Shown: one piece after another, positions 43,618 through 54,497 of the stretch
How positions within the stretch are numbered: the stretch's first letter is position 1
Layout: the number at the start of each line of letters is the position of its first letter
Assembly: GCF_008386585.1 (NCBI RefSeq)
Contig: NZ_VUOB01000008.1
Coordinates: 1 to 64,000 of the forward strand
Source of the DNA: Solihabitans fulvus
Lineage (GTDB): Bacteria > Actinomycetota > Actinomycetes > Mycobacteriales > Pseudonocardiaceae
Reading direction: 5' to 3'
DNA length: 64,000 bases
Made by a program: the position numbers and the translations under genes
Notes under the pieces: generated by a model
Database searches by the model: none
What the model saw: the letters and a program-made list of their open reading frames with translations, nothing else
Told to the model about the DNA's origin: nothing

Positions 43618-44243
43618 TGTTCCTTCCAGACCCCGGTGAGCGGGACGACCTCGGCGCGTTCGTCGCGAGGGCGGTCCGGCTGGACACCCAGACCGTGGTG
43701 CGGCTGCGCAACCGGTCCGAGGACCGGGTGGACGCGTGGGTCGCGACCCCGTTCGACGCCCTGGCCACCCGCACGGTGGCGGGCCAGGTCGCGCCGGCCG
43801 ACGTGACGGTGCCCGGCAACGAGCTGCTGGCCGGGCTGGCCGTGGTCGGCGGCGAGCGGATCGACCCTGGCCCGGCCCGCGACCTGATGTGGCGCTCGGC
43901 GCTGCCGCCGACGAACGGCTGGCTGGCCGTCGACCAGCTGCCGGTGACGGTCGTGTCCGAGCTGGCCGACCGGGGTGTCGAGCTGGCCAAGGAGAACGCG
44001 GGACCGCACGGCACGCCGCCCGCGTCGCTGCTGGACCAGACGGTGGTGACCGTGCACGGCAGCGGGCTGGACGTGAAGGTGCCGCTGCGGTGCCTGTTCG
44101 CCCTGTCCGGCATGGGTTTCCTCGGTTCGACACAGGACGAGGAGGTGGTCAGGGTGACGGCGACGGACTCCTGGCTGCGGATCGACGCCCGCTACGGCGC
44201 GGTGGTGCGCAGGCGCCACTCCATGCTTCCGCTGCTGGTCTGA
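43608..44243 (+). CDS. Conserved actinobacterial protein, Rv2474c-like by position
   Basis: A 211-residue soluble protein with no motif that I can assign. It starts with GTG at 43608 in the third copy of the GTGCCTGAAC element. Its sequence is globular (LDTQTVVRLRNRSEDRVDAW; VTVHGSGLDVKVPLRCLFALSGMGFLG) without signal peptide. From memory, mycobacteria have a conserved hypothetical of similar size at the same place after the hot-dog gene. Expected to act with the neighbours, but no function can be stated. Confidence 0.7.
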   Translation: MPELFLPDPGERDDLGAFVARAVRLDTQTVVRLRNRSEDRVDAWVATPFDALATRTVAGQVAPADVTVPGNELLAGLAVVGGERIDPGPARDLMWRSALPPTNGWLAVDQLPVTVVSELADRGVELAKENAGPHGTPPASLLDQTVVTVHGSGLDVKVPLRCLFALSGMGFLGSTQDEEVVRVTATDSWLRIDARYGAVVRRRHSMLPLLV

Positions 44244-44250
44244 CCGCGCG

Positions 44251-45090
44251 GTGGGTCCGTCACGGGTTCCTCGGGGCAGCCGACTGGTGTGCGCGCTGGC
44301 GGGGTTCGTGGTGACGATGTCCATCTCCCTCGGCGCGGCCGGGTGCGGGGTCGACAGCCCGCCGACGGAGACCGACCGCCCGCCGGAGGCCGTGGTGCTC
44401 ATCGCGCTCGACGGCGGGTCGCTGACCACGTGGAGCCAGGTGCCCGGGTGCGGTTCGCACGAGCTGAAGGTGACCGAGACGGCCACCAGCGTGCGGCTGA
44501 TCGAGCACACCGTGGTGTCGAAGCCGGCAGGCGCCGGGCTGTGCACCGCGGCGCACGACGATCTGCTGCGGGTCAGCCTGCGGTCGCCGCTCGGCGGTCG
44601 CACGCTGATCGGCCCCGACGGCCAGGTGCTGCCGTCCTTCGACGAGCACCGGCTCGCGCGGGCCGGCCACCTGCCCGCCGGCTACACGCTGTGGGCGGCC
44701 GACCTGCCGCTGCTGGTGCGGGACGGACCCGCGCTTCGGCCGGGCGCGCGGGCCTGGACGCGCCAGTACGGCGCCGGGCCAGCGCCGGCCTGGATGAATA
44801 CGGCTATCTCTCGGTCGGCTCCGCTGACGATCACCCAGGTGCTCGGCCAGACGGCGGCCGTGCCCGACTCCTGGCCGACGCTCGGGCGTGACACGGTTGG
44901 CGACCACCCTGCCGAGGTCAGGGGCGCCCCCGCCGGTCTCGCGGTCACCTGGCAGGCCGACGGCTACACGTTCGCGGTGATCAGCCAGCCGTTCGTGGAT
45001 CAGGACGAACCGGTCATCGAGGACACGCCGCCGAGGACGACCACCCTGCCGCTGGCCGAGCTGCTCGCCGTCGCCACCGCCCTCAGCTGA
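44251..45090 (+). CDS. Putative lipoprotein
   Basis: A 279-residue protein with an N-terminal hydrophobic segment and the lipobox LGAAGCG, so it should be secreted and lipid-anchored at the membrane. The mature part has many Thr/Pro/Leu residues and two further Cys but no recognisable domain. GTG at 44251 is 7 bp after the previous stop; a shorter start (ATG 44317, MSISLGAAGC) would leave too short a signal. It converges with the glucosidase gene. Confidence 0.65.
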   Translation: MGPSRVPRGSRLVCALAGFVVTMSISLGAAGCGVDSPPTETDRPPEAVVLIALDGGSLTTWSQVPGCGSHELKVTETATSVRLIEHTVVSKPAGAGLCTAAHDDLLRVSLRSPLGGRTLIGPDGQVLPSFDEHRLARAGHLPAGYTLWAADLPLLVRDGPALRPGARAWTRQYGAGPAPAWMNTAISRSAPLTITQVLGQTAAVPDSWPTLGRDTVGDHPAEVRGAPAGLAVTWQADGYTFAVISQPFVDQDEPVIEDTPPRTTTLPLAELLAVATALS

Positions 45091-45101
45091 CGCGGCACCG
45101 G

Positions 45102-46697
45102 TCAGAGCAGCCAGACCGCGGTGTCCGGCGGCAGGTGCTCGCCCTCGACCGGCCCGCTGGACAGCAGCACCTCGCCCGGCGGCAGCGGCACCGGGCCGCC
45201 TGAGGTGTTCAGCGCGCAGATCAGCCCACCGCCCTTGCGGCGGAACGCGAAGCAGCCGGGCGGGGCGCCGTACCACTCCAGCTCGTCGCCGGCGAAGCCC
45301 GTTGACGTCTTGCGGATCTCCAGCGCCTGCCGGTACAGCGACAGCATCGACGCCGGGTCCTCCAGCTGCGACTCGACGGTCAGCCCGGACCACTCGTGCG
45401 GCATCGGCAGCCAGCTGTCGTGGCCGCTGGTGAACCCGAACGGCGGCGCGAACCCCTCCCAGGGAATCGGCACCCGGCAGCCGTCCCTGCCGCGCTCGAT
45501 GCGGCCGGACCGCTCCCAGACCGGGTCCTGGAGCGCCCAGTCGGGCAGTTCCACGTTCGGCAGCCCGAGTTCCTCGCCGTTGTACAGGTAGATGACCCCG
45601 GGCAGCGCCAGCTCGACCAGCGCCATCGCCCTTGCGCGCTTCGCACCGAGCGAGCCGCCGCCGTACCTGGTGACGTGCCGGACCACGTCGTGATTGGACA
45701 GCGTCCAGGTCGCCGGCGCGCCGACCGCGGCGACGGAGGCGAGCGAGTGCTCGATCGCGCCGCGCACCGCGTCCGCGTCGAACTCCGCGTCGACCAGCCG
45801 GAAGTTGAACGCGAGGTGCAGCTCGTCCTGGCGGACGTAGCGGGCGAACCGCTCGTCGTCCTGCACCCAGACCTCGCCGATCGCCATCCGGTCCTGGTAC
45901 TCGTCGAGCACCTTGCGGATCATGCGGTGGATCTCGTGCACACCGTCGTCGTCGAACCTCGGGTCGAGCTGGTTGTCGTGCAGCACACCGGAACCGTGGG
46001 TGGCGCGCGAGTCCATGTTGGGCAGGTCGTACGGTTTGGCCATGCCGTGCGCCACGTCGATCCGGAACCCGTCGACGCCCCGGTCCAGCCAGAACCGGAG
46101 CGTGCGGGCCAGGTCGCCTGCGACCTCGGGGTTGTCCCAGTTCAGGTCGGGCTGCTCGGTCGCGAACAGGTGCAGGTACCACTGCCCGTCCGCGACGCGG
46201 GTCCACGCCGGGCCGCCGAAGATGCTCGTCCAGTTGTTCGGCGGCTGCGAGCCGTCGTAGCCGGTGCCGTCGCGGAACAGGTACCTGGCGCGCTCGTGGC
46301 TGCCGGGGCCGGCCCGCAGCGCGGCCTGGAACCATTCGTGCTCGCTGCTGGTGTGGTTGGGCACCAGGTCGACGGTGACCCGCATGTTGTGCGCGTGCGC
46401 GTCCTCGATCAGCCGGTCGAACGTGGCCAGATCGCCGAACAGCGGGTCGACGTCCCTCGGGTCGGCCACGTCGTAGCCGTGGTCGGCCATGGGGGAGCGG
46501 TAGAAGGGCGTCAGCCAGAGCGCGTCGACGCCGAGCAGCTCGAGATAGCCCAGCCTGCTGCGGATGCCCTCGAGGTCCCCGACACCGTCACTGCCGGCGT
46601 CGGCGAACGATCTGACGTAGACCTGGTAGAAGACCGCGTCCCGCCACCAGGCAGCTTGGTCGGCGATCTCTCGTTGGATGTCGGCGGATCGTCGCAC
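45102..46697 (-). CDS. aglA: GH13 alpha-glucosidase (oligo-1,6-glucosidase type)
   Basis: A 531-residue cytoplasmic glycoside hydrolase. The GH13 barrel motifs are complete: VDLVPNHTS, GFRIDVAHG (nucleophile Asp ~212), IGEVWV (acid/base Glu ~274) and SNHDVV (transition-state Asp ~335). It likely cleaves alpha-glucosidic bonds of maltose/isomaltose or trehalose-derived sugars. GTG at 46697; the ribosome site is weak. From memory it corresponds in position to mycobacterial aglA (Rv2471), next to glbO as here. Confidence 0.9.
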   Translation of the reverse strand: MRRSADIQREIADQAAWWRDAVFYQVYVRSFADAGSDGVGDLEGIRSRLGYLELLGVDALWLTPFYRSPMADHGYDVADPRDVDPLFGDLATFDRLIEDAHAHNMRVTVDLVPNHTSSEHEWFQAALRAGPGSHERARYLFRDGTGYDGSQPPNNWTSIFGGPAWTRVADGQWYLHLFATEQPDLNWDNPEVAGDLARTLRFWLDRGVDGFRIDVAHGMAKPYDLPNMDSRATHGSGVLHDNQLDPRFDDDGVHEIHRMIRKVLDEYQDRMAIGEVWVQDDERFARYVRQDELHLAFNFRLVDAEFDADAVRGAIEHSLASVAAVGAPATWTLSNHDVVRHVTRYGGGSLGAKRARAMALVELALPGVIYLYNGEELGLPNVELPDWALQDPVWERSGRIERGRDGCRVPIPWEGFAPPFGFTSGHDSWLPMPHEWSGLTVESQLEDPASMLSLYRQALEIRKTSTGFAGDELEWYGAPPGCFAFRRKGGGLICALNTSGGPVPLPPGEVLLSSGPVEGEHLPPDTAVWLL

Positions 46698-46776
46698 GAG
46701 GAGTCATCCTGCCATCCAAGGGGGCTGAATTGTCCCCGTCCGGGTGATCGAGATCTGTGCCACTCGGCTGTCGGCG

Positions 46777-47160
46777 TCAGACCCAGGCGTTCATCATGCT
46801 GTTCGCGGCCATTTCCAGGTACTGCCAGAGCTGCGCGCGCAGGGGCTCCGACAGGTTCTCCTCGTCGACCGCGATGCGCATGCAGCGCAGCCACGCGTCC
46901 CGCTCGAGCGGCCCGATCTTGAACGGCGCGTGCCGCATCCGGAGCCTCGGGTGCCCGCGCCGGTCGGAGTAGGTGTGCGAGCCGCCCCAGTACTGGATCA
47001 GGAACAGCCGCAGCCGCTCCTCGGCCGGCCCGAGGTCCTCCTCGGGGTACATCGGCCGAAGCAGCTCGTCCTTCGCCACCTCGGCGTAGAACCGGGCGAC
47101 GATGCGATGGAAGGTCTCGTCCCCGCCAACTGCCTGGTGAAAGTTCTCCGGCGTGCCCAC
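46777..47160 (-). CDS. glbO: Truncated haemoglobin, group II (GlbO)
   Basis: A 127-residue 2-on-2 globin. [22 protein letters not shown] is the first helix pattern, [21 protein letters not shown] contains the CD/E region, and RHAPFKIG the proximal His-bearing F helix of TrHbII proteins, which bind O2 and NO. GTG at 47160 has AGGA at a suitable distance; a GTG at 47178 would add six residues. Stands between the glucosidase and MscS genes on the same strand. Confidence 0.92.
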   Translation of the reverse strand: MGTPENFHQAVGGDETFHRIVARFYAEVAKDELLRPMYPEEDLGPAEERLRLFLIQYWGGSHTYSDRRGHPRLRMRHAPFKIGPLERDAWLRCMRIAVDEENLSEPLRAQLWQYLEMAANSMMNAWV

Positions 47161-47240
47161 CTGTCCATCCTGACTCACGCGGGCGCGCCACGAGCACGCA
47201 GGGCAGGTTTGCGCCGCGCGCCGACATCGGCAATGCAGCT

Positions 47241-48178
47241 CTAGGCGCGCCCGTTCTGGCGTCCGAACGGCGGCTCGACCCCGGCCTCGTCCAGCGCCGC
47301 CATGATCTTGCCCCGCAGTGCGCGCTGCACCGCCCACTGGCGGCCCGGCCGCACCTTCACGGTCAGCCGCAGCGTGATCGTCTCCGGGGTGACCTTCTCG
47401 ACGCCGAGCACCTCGGGGTCCCCGATCACGTCGGCGGACAGCGGTTCCTGCGCGACGGCCGCGGTGGCCACCGTGCCGATGACCTCGGACGCGTGCTCGA
47501 CGTTCGCGCTGTAGCCGAGCGGCAGGTCCACGACGGCGACCGCGTAGCCCTGGCTGGAGTTGCCGACCCGTTGCACGGTGCCGTTGCGCACGTACCAGAC
47601 CGTGCCGTTGCCGTCCCGCAGCGTGGTGACCCGCAGCCCGACCGCCTCGACGGTCCCGCTGGCCGAGCCGACGTCGACGACGTCCCCGACGCCGTACTGG
47701 TCCTCCAGCATCATGAACATGCCGGACAGGAAGTCCTTGACGAGGTTCTGCGCGCCGAACCCGAGCGCGACGCCGGCGACACCGGCCGAGGCGAGGATCG
47801 GCGCGAGGTCGATGCCGAGCTGCCCGAGCACGAGGATGAACGCCAGCCCGAACACCGCGAACGTGGTGATCGACTTCAGCACCGACCCGATGGTCTTGGC
47901 GCGCTGCTCGCGGCGTTCGGAGACCAGTTGCCCGAGCGCCTGCGGTGCGCGCTCGCGTAACGGGCGAAGGAGCGTCGGCGTCCGGTCGTTGCTGGCGCCC
48001 TTGGTCAGCCGGTCGATGGTGCGCCTGGCGACCATGCGCACCAGGAACGCCACGACGACGATCAACAGGATGCGGCCGGACCCGACGGCCAGCTTGGGGC
48101 CGTAGTCGGCCAGCCACGCCGCCGCGACGCTCGGGTCCTTGGTCAGGTCGTCGAGGTTGGGCGCGAGCAGCGGGAAGG

Positions 48179-48182
<4 letters not shown>
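47241..48182 (-). CDS. mscS: MscS-family mechanosensitive ion channel
   Basis: A 313-residue membrane protein with three hydrophobic helices. The pore helix region [20 protein letters not shown] and the adjoining [19 protein letters not shown] are the conserved MscS signature, followed by the beta domain and a C-terminal domain. It would release solutes on hypo-osmotic shock. ATG at 48182 overlaps the stop of the oligopeptidase gene (ATGA), an unusual coupling of a channel with a cytosolic peptidase. Confidence 0.9.
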
Positions 48183-50287
<2,105 letters not shown>

Positions 50288-50463
50288 CGTCGAGGCGGGA
50301 GTTCCAGTCACACCGCCGACGATAACGAGTCCTTTGAAAACCATCACCATCTACCCGGTGTTCACGCGATTTTCGATCACGCCTACGTGACACGTCACTC
50401 AGCACAGGTGCGTTTCGGGTCCAATGTGTGGTCTGCTATGGCTGCACCGGTGGAGGTGGTCGC

Positions 50464-51144
50464 GTGCCCGACCGACAACCGACCCCGCTCGGCGCCCCAG
50501 GAGGGCCTGCGTCGAGGATTTCACCGCGCCCGAAGGCTGCCTCGGCAGGTCACACGCCCAGTGTGGTCGTCAAGGCGGTGCAGGGCGCGGAGATCCCCGA
50601 ACAGCGGGCCATCCACGGTCCAATGCCGTGGGGACGTCGGCGGGTGCTACTGCTCAACGCCACGTTCGAACCGTTGACCGCGCTGCCGCTGCGCCGCGCG
50701 GTGGTGTTGATCGTGTGCGGTAAGGCCGAGGTGGTGCACGGCGATCCGGCCGGGCTGTTACTGCACTCCTCCACCGCGACCGTCGTGGTGCCCTCGGTGA
50801 TCCGACTGAGCAACTACGTGCGCGTGCCCTATCGCGGCCGCGTGCCGATGACCCGGGCCGGTCTGATGCACCGGGACCGCTACCGCTGCGCCTACTGCGG
50901 TGGCCGCGCCGAGACGATCGACCACGTGGTGCCGCGTAGCCGTGGCGGCCCGCACACCTGGCAGAACTGCGTCGCCTGCTGCGCGAAGTGCAATCACCGC
51001 AAGGCGGACAAGCTGCTGTCCGAACTGGGCTGGCGGCTGCGGGTGGTGCCCAACGCCCCGCGCGGTCCGCACTGGCGACTGCTCGCTGGCGTGACCGAGG
51101 CCGATCCGTTGTGGCTGCCGTATCTCGGGGAGCCCGCCGCCTGA
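50464..51144 (+). CDS. HNH endonuclease
   Basis: A 226-residue protein with a complete HNH/zinc-knuckle domain in its C-terminal half: CAYCGG, TIDHVVPRSRGG, then CVACCAKCNHRKADK. The N-terminal ~110 residues (RVLLLNATFEPLTALPLRRAVVL) are the usual companion region of this actinobacterial family, which is of unknown role. GTG at 50464 is fixed by GGAGGTGG eight bases upstream. From memory, mycobacteria carry a protein of this size (Rv2469c) in the same region, so it is probably a chromosomal housekeeping gene, not a mobile one. Confidence 0.85.
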   Translation: MPDRQPTPLGAPGGPASRISPRPKAASAGHTPSVVVKAVQGAEIPEQRAIHGPMPWGRRRVLLLNATFEPLTALPLRRAVVLIVCGKAEVVHGDPAGLLLHSSTATVVVPSVIRLSNYVRVPYRGRVPMTRAGLMHRDRYRCAYCGGRAETIDHVVPRSRGGPHTWQNCVACCAKCNHRKADKLLSELGWRLRVVPNAPRGPHWRLLAGVTEADPLWLPYLGEPAA

Positions 51145-51188
51145 GTCCACGGGCTCCCAACACGTTCCGGGACGAGTGCTCGCGGTCG

Positions 51189-51749
51189 TCAGGCCGCGAG
51201 TTCGAACTGCCGGCGGGTCGCGGCGGCCGTGTCTCCGGCGTGGCCCGCCGTGATCCGCACGGAGTTGGCCGCGGTAATGCGAACCGAGTCGGCGGCCGTG
51301 ATGCGAACCGAGTCGGCCGCCGTGATTCGCACGGAGTCCGCCGCAGTGATGCGCACGGAGTCGGCCGCGGTGATCCGGACCGAGTCGGCCGCGGTGATCC
51401 GAACGGACTCGGCCGTGATGCGCACGGACCTGGCCGTGATCCGGACGGATTCGGCCGTGATGCGGACGGATCGTGCCGCCGCGGTGATGCGAACGGACCC
51501 CGCCGCGGTGATCCGAACGGAGTCGGCTGCCGTAATGCGAACGGAACTGGCCGCCGTGATGCGAACGGACCTGGAAGCCGTGATCCGAACGGACTTGGCT
51601 GCGGTGATCCGAACGGACCCGGCCGCCGTGATCCGGACCGAGTCGATTGCGGTGATGCGGACGGACTGTGCCAGGTCAGCGATGTCGGACGGGGTGTCCC
51701 ACGAACGGGTGTCGGTGGTCGCCTGAACGGGGGTGGTCGCGGTGTACAT
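51189..51749 (-). CDS. SVRITA-repeat protein (18 tandem octapeptide-like repeats), unknown function
   Basis: A 186-residue protein. ATG at 51749 has AGGAGG at ideal distance. Residues 1-28 (MYTATTPVQATTDTRSW...) form a short leader without a Sec signal; residues 29-168 are 18 consecutive units of SVRITA followed by one to three variable residues, most often AD (unit length 8, but 9 in unit 8 and 7 in units 9-11); the end is a non-repetitive HAGDTAAATRRQFELAA. Ser-Val-Arg-Ile-Thr alternates polar and hydrophobic residues, suggesting a short beta strand plus turn, so a stacked beta array is conceivable. Codons vary at third positions of Val, Arg and Thr while the amino acids do not, which argues for selection on this protein. 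I recognise no family. The divergent neighbour is an MFS exporter. Confidence 0.75.
   Translation of the reverse strand: MYTATTPVQATTDTRSWDTPSDIADLAQSVRITAIDSVRITAAGSVRITAAKSVRITASRSVRITAASSVRITAADSVRITAAGSVRITAAARSVRITAESVRITARSVRITAESVRITAADSVRITAADSVRITAADSVRITAADSVRITAADSVRITAANSVRITAGHAGDTAAATRRQFELAA
51246..51665 (-). repeat. Array of 18 imperfect 21-27-bp repeats
   Basis: The coding repeats of the SVRITA protein form a minisatellite-like array, mainly 24-bp units with synonymous differences between most copies. Identical-sequence stretches are short, so this is an old array and not a fresh slippage product. It is not a CRISPR array: there are no unique spacers. Confidence 0.9.
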
Positions 51750-52042
51750 GGCGTGTCCTCCTGTGGCCGTGCGGGAAGCAGAAGCCGAGGGGGCGGCTTC
51801 GCAAGGTCCGTACAGGTGAAAGCTAGGAGCCTCTGAAGCGAGGAACAAGACGCCAAACCGTCCGCCGTTCGCCGCCGTCCGGTCCGGGTCCGTCTGGACG
51901 CACCAGTCAGCTGCCCGCGTGATGCTCTGTGACGGTGTTCATACTTTGAGCTGACAAGTCTTACCGTTCCGTGTGAACTTGGCGAGTTCACGGGATCACG
52001 GACTGCCATTGCAGGCAGGCCGGCTGCTCGGAAGGGTGACAC

Positions 52043-53422
52043 GTGAGCGAACGGCTGGAGGCCGAGCAGGCCGGTAGCGGCGACGGCGAGCAGGCGCAGG
52101 CCGGACGGCCGCCCTCGGGTCAGTCGCGGCCCGTTCCGGCCGAGGACGGTCGAGCCGAGATCACCGGGGCGGCGGATCGTCAACCCGGGAACGATCCTGG
52201 TCTCCCAGCCGCCGGCGAGACGGTCGAACAGGGCGTGCGGACCCCCGCGTTCCGCAGGCTCATGGGGGCGTGGACCGTCTCGCTGGTCGGCGACGGCGTG
52301 CGGATCGTCGCCCTCCCGCTCTACACCGCCATCAGCACCAGGAGCCCGCTGGCCGCCTCGGCCGTGGCCGTCGCCGCGGTGCTGCCGTGGCTGCTGATCG
52401 CGCTGCCGGCCGGTGTGTTGGTGGACCGCTGGCGGCCGCGCCGCGTGGTGGCCACCGCGCACGCCTTCCGCGCCGTCGTCACCGCCGTCCTCGCCGTCGC
52501 CGCGTTCACCGGCCACGCCGGGGTCGCGCTGCTCGCGGCGGTCGCCTTCGTGCTCGCCTCGGCCGAGACGTTCGCGGACTCCGCCGCCCAGCTGCTGCTC
52601 GTCGAGCTGGCCGGACCCGACGACCTGGAGCGCGCCAACGGCCGGTTCGTCATGGTGGAGACCGTCGGCATGGACCTCGCCGGCCCGTTGGCGGCCAGCG
52701 CGCTGTTCCTCTGGCAGCCAGCGGCCTGCTTCGCCCTGGACGCGCTCTCCTTCGTGCTCGCCGCCGTGTTCGTCGCTCGGCTGCCCGACGTCGTGCCGGA
52801 GCGCGCGCCATCGGCGGGTTCGATGCTCGCCGGCCTGCGCGCCCAGCTGGCCGAGGGCGGCGGATACCTGTTGCGCAGCAGGGGACTGCGGGTGTTGGTC
52901 GCGGCCGTGATGCTGACCGCCATCAGCGCGGCGGCCGGCAACGCGGTGCTCGCGCTGTTCGCGATCCAGACGCTCGGCGTCCCGCCGGCGGTGGTGCCCG
53001 GCCTCGTGGTGGCGATGTCGATCGGCGCGATCGCCGGCTCGCGGACCACCCCGGCGCTGGCGCCCCGGTTCGGCGCGGGGCAGACGATGGTCGGCGCGTT
53101 GGCGACCCTCGGCGTGTCCTTCGTGCTGCTCGGCGCGGTGCACCACGTGGCCGTCGCCGCGGTGGCCTGCTTCCTGGCCGGGTTCGGCTCGGCGGGCTGG
53201 AACGTGCTGTCCGCGACCAGGCGGCAGCGGCTCACCCCCAGCGCCATGATGGGGCGGGTGACCAGCGCGTACCGGGTGCTGGCGTGGGGCCTGATGCCGC
53301 TGGGCGCCGGCCTCGCCGGGCCGCTGGCGCAACTGACCTCGCTCGGCACGGTCTTCCTCGCGGCGGGCTCGGTCATCGTGCTCACCGCGTTCGTGTTCGC
53401 CCGCCCCCTCGTGCGGAGCTGA
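52043..53422 (+). CDS. MFS transporter (EntS-like exporter)
   Basis: A 459-residue protein: a ~65-residue Gly/Ala/Glu-rich cytoplasmic N-terminal extension and about twelve membrane helices. The loop motif LPAGVLVDRWRPRRVV (MFS motif A) and the repeat-half NVLSATRRQRLTP place it in the drug/siderophore exporter branch. GTG at 52043 has GAAGGG six bases before. It is transcribed away from the SVRITA-repeat gene with 293 bp between the starts. A 14-bp tandem duplication covers its stop codon. The substrate is unknown. Confidence 0.85.
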   Translation: MSERLEAEQAGSGDGEQAQAGRPPSGQSRPVPAEDGRAEITGAADRQPGNDPGLPAAGETVEQGVRTPAFRRLMGAWTVSLVGDGVRIVALPLYTAISTRSPLAASAVAVAAVLPWLLIALPAGVLVDRWRPRRVVATAHAFRAVVTAVLAVAAFTGHAGVALLAAVAFVLASAETFADSAAQLLLVELAGPDDLERANGRFVMVETVGMDLAGPLAASALFLWQPAACFALDALSFVLAAVFVARLPDVVPERAPSAGSMLAGLRAQLAEGGGYLLRSRGLRVLVAAVMLTAISAAAGNAVLALFAIQTLGVPPAVVPGLVVAMSIGAIAGSRTTPALAPRFGAGQTMVGALATLGVSFVLLGAVHHVAVAAVACFLAGFGSAGWNVLSATRRQRLTPSAMMGRVTSAYRVLAWGLMPLGAGLAGPLAQLTSLGTVFLAAGSVIVLTAFVFARPLVRS

Positions 53423-53440
53423 GAACGCGGAGCTGAGAAC
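53413..53440 (+). repeat. 14-bp tandem duplication across MFS stop codon
   Basis: GCGGAGCTGAGAAC is present twice in a row (53413-53426, 53427-53440). The first copy contains the TGA stop of the transporter. Confidence 0.85.
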
Positions 53441-53654
53441 TGGCCGTGTCCCGTGGGTCTTTTCCGTCGCGAGCGGGGATCCAGGTGTCGTCTCGCAAGG
53501 CGCGCACGCGTCCCCATCCCGGTGTTGGATGGGGGCGTGGGCGCAACGCGGCGAGGCGGCGGCTGGGCCCCGCGCAGCAGGAAAGAGATCCGCGGGACAC
53601 GGCCTGGGCCGCCCTGTGCCGCGTGTCGCGCGCGGATCGGCTACGGTACCGCCC

Positions 53655-53924
53655 GTGACCATCGTGGAGACCGTGCTTGTCTTCGCGCTGATCCCGCTGG
53701 CCATCTACGGCGTGATCACGCTTCTGACACTGTGGCCGAAGGCCACTCGCACTCCCAGGTACCGCCCCGGTCAGGAGTGGGGCTTCGAACCGGTGTGGTG
53801 GAGCGCGAACCCCGCTGGCGTCGGCTCGACCGGCGCCTCGGGACCGTACGCGCAGCAGGTTGAGGACGACGCGACCGGCGAGCCGGCGCGCACCGCTCGG
53901 GGAGGTGCCCGTGGTAGCTGGTGA
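53655..53924 (+). CDS. ctaJ: aa3-type cytochrome oxidase subunit CtaJ
   Basis: An 89-residue protein with one N-terminal membrane helix (TIVETVLVFALIPLAIYGVITLLTLW motif region) followed by PRYRPGQEWGFEPVWWSANPAG, the typical sequence of the small actinobacterial oxidase subunit CtaJ of the III2-IV2 respiratory supercomplex. GTG at 53655 puts the helix at the N terminus. It overlaps the next gene by 14 bp, so both should be expressed together. In M. smegmatis, from memory, the equivalent gene also lies close to pepN and gdh. Confidence 0.8.
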   Translation: MTIVETVLVFALIPLAIYGVITLLTLWPKATRTPRYRPGQEWGFEPVWWSANPAGVGSTGASGPYAQQVEDDATGEPARTARGGARGSW

Positions 53925-54423
53925 AGTCGCCGCGCACGCGGACGCGACGCACGGCGTCGCCGTGCCGGCGGACGAGTCCGAGCTCGAGCTCGGCGAGGTG
54001 GTGACCAACAGCGGCCGGATCTCGGTGGCGCGGCAGTTCAAGCCCGCCGCCCCGCGCGTGCCGTTCACGCCCGTGCAGCTCGCCAACCTCGACGAGGCGC
54101 TGACGCTGGCCAGCCGGAGCACCGGCCTGGACTTCAGCGTGTACCTCGGCGACCTCGGCGAGAACAACAGGCCGACGGCAGAGCGGCTGCACGCCCTGAC
54201 CGGCGAGCGCGCCCCGCACGCCGTGCTGGTGGCGGTCTCGCCCGGCCAGCGCGTCGTCGAGGTCGTGACCGGCGACGAGTCGCACCGACGGCTGTCCGAT
54301 CGTGGCTGCAAGCTGGCCATCATGAGCATGGTCGCGTCGTTCCGCGAGGGCGACCTGGCCGGCGGCATCGTCGGCGGCCTGCGCATGCTCGCCGACCAGG
54401 CGGGCAACGCGCCAAGGGGCTGA
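53911..54423 (+). CDS. DUF5130 protein, probable respiratory supercomplex factor (PRSAF1-like)
   Basis: A 170-residue protein of the DUF5130/TPM-like type: PFTPVQLANLDEALTLASRSTGLDFSVYLGDLG, then APHAVLVAVSPGQRVVEVVTG. It has no membrane helix. GTG at 53911 has GGAGG just upstream and lies within the end of ctaJ. In M. smegmatis the neighbour of CtaJ is, as I recall, the supercomplex-associated factor PRSAF1; same order and size support a related role here, which is inference. A T-tailed hairpin follows. Confidence 0.7.
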   Translation: MVAGEVAAHADATHGVAVPADESELELGEVVTNSGRISVARQFKPAAPRVPFTPVQLANLDEALTLASRSTGLDFSVYLGDLGENNRPTAERLHALTGERAPHAVLVAVSPGQRVVEVVTGDESHRRLSDRGCKLAIMSMVASFREGDLAGGIVGGLRMLADQAGNAPRG

Positions 54424-54450
54424 CCCGAGTTTCACCGGACGAGAACGAAG

Positions 54451-54495
54451 TGCGGGCCGTTACGCCAGTTGTGGAGGCGTGGCGGCCCGCATTTT
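54451..54495 (+). terminator. Intrinsic terminator with T tail
   Basis: TGCGGGCC (54451-54458) pairs with GGCCCGCA (54484-54491), with an inner ACGCC/GGCGT stem, followed by TTTT. It ends the ctaJ-DUF5130 transcript just before the converging mazF stop. Confidence 0.8.
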
Positions 54496-54497
54496 CG

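Noticed and set aside
50600..51144. HNH gene as a homing endonuclease or mobile element
   Set aside because: It has a good ribosome site, standard companion domain and a place in a conserved gene block. Nothing shows mobility.
51246..51665. CRISPR array
   Set aside because: Repeats are adjacent, coding and lack unique spacers, and no cas gene is in the window.
51229..51726. Plus-strand ORF through the repeat array (AAVIRTES-type repeats)
   Set aside because: No ribosome site, and its residues (Met/Ile) change at positions that are silent in the minus-strand frame. It is the mirror of the SVRITA gene.
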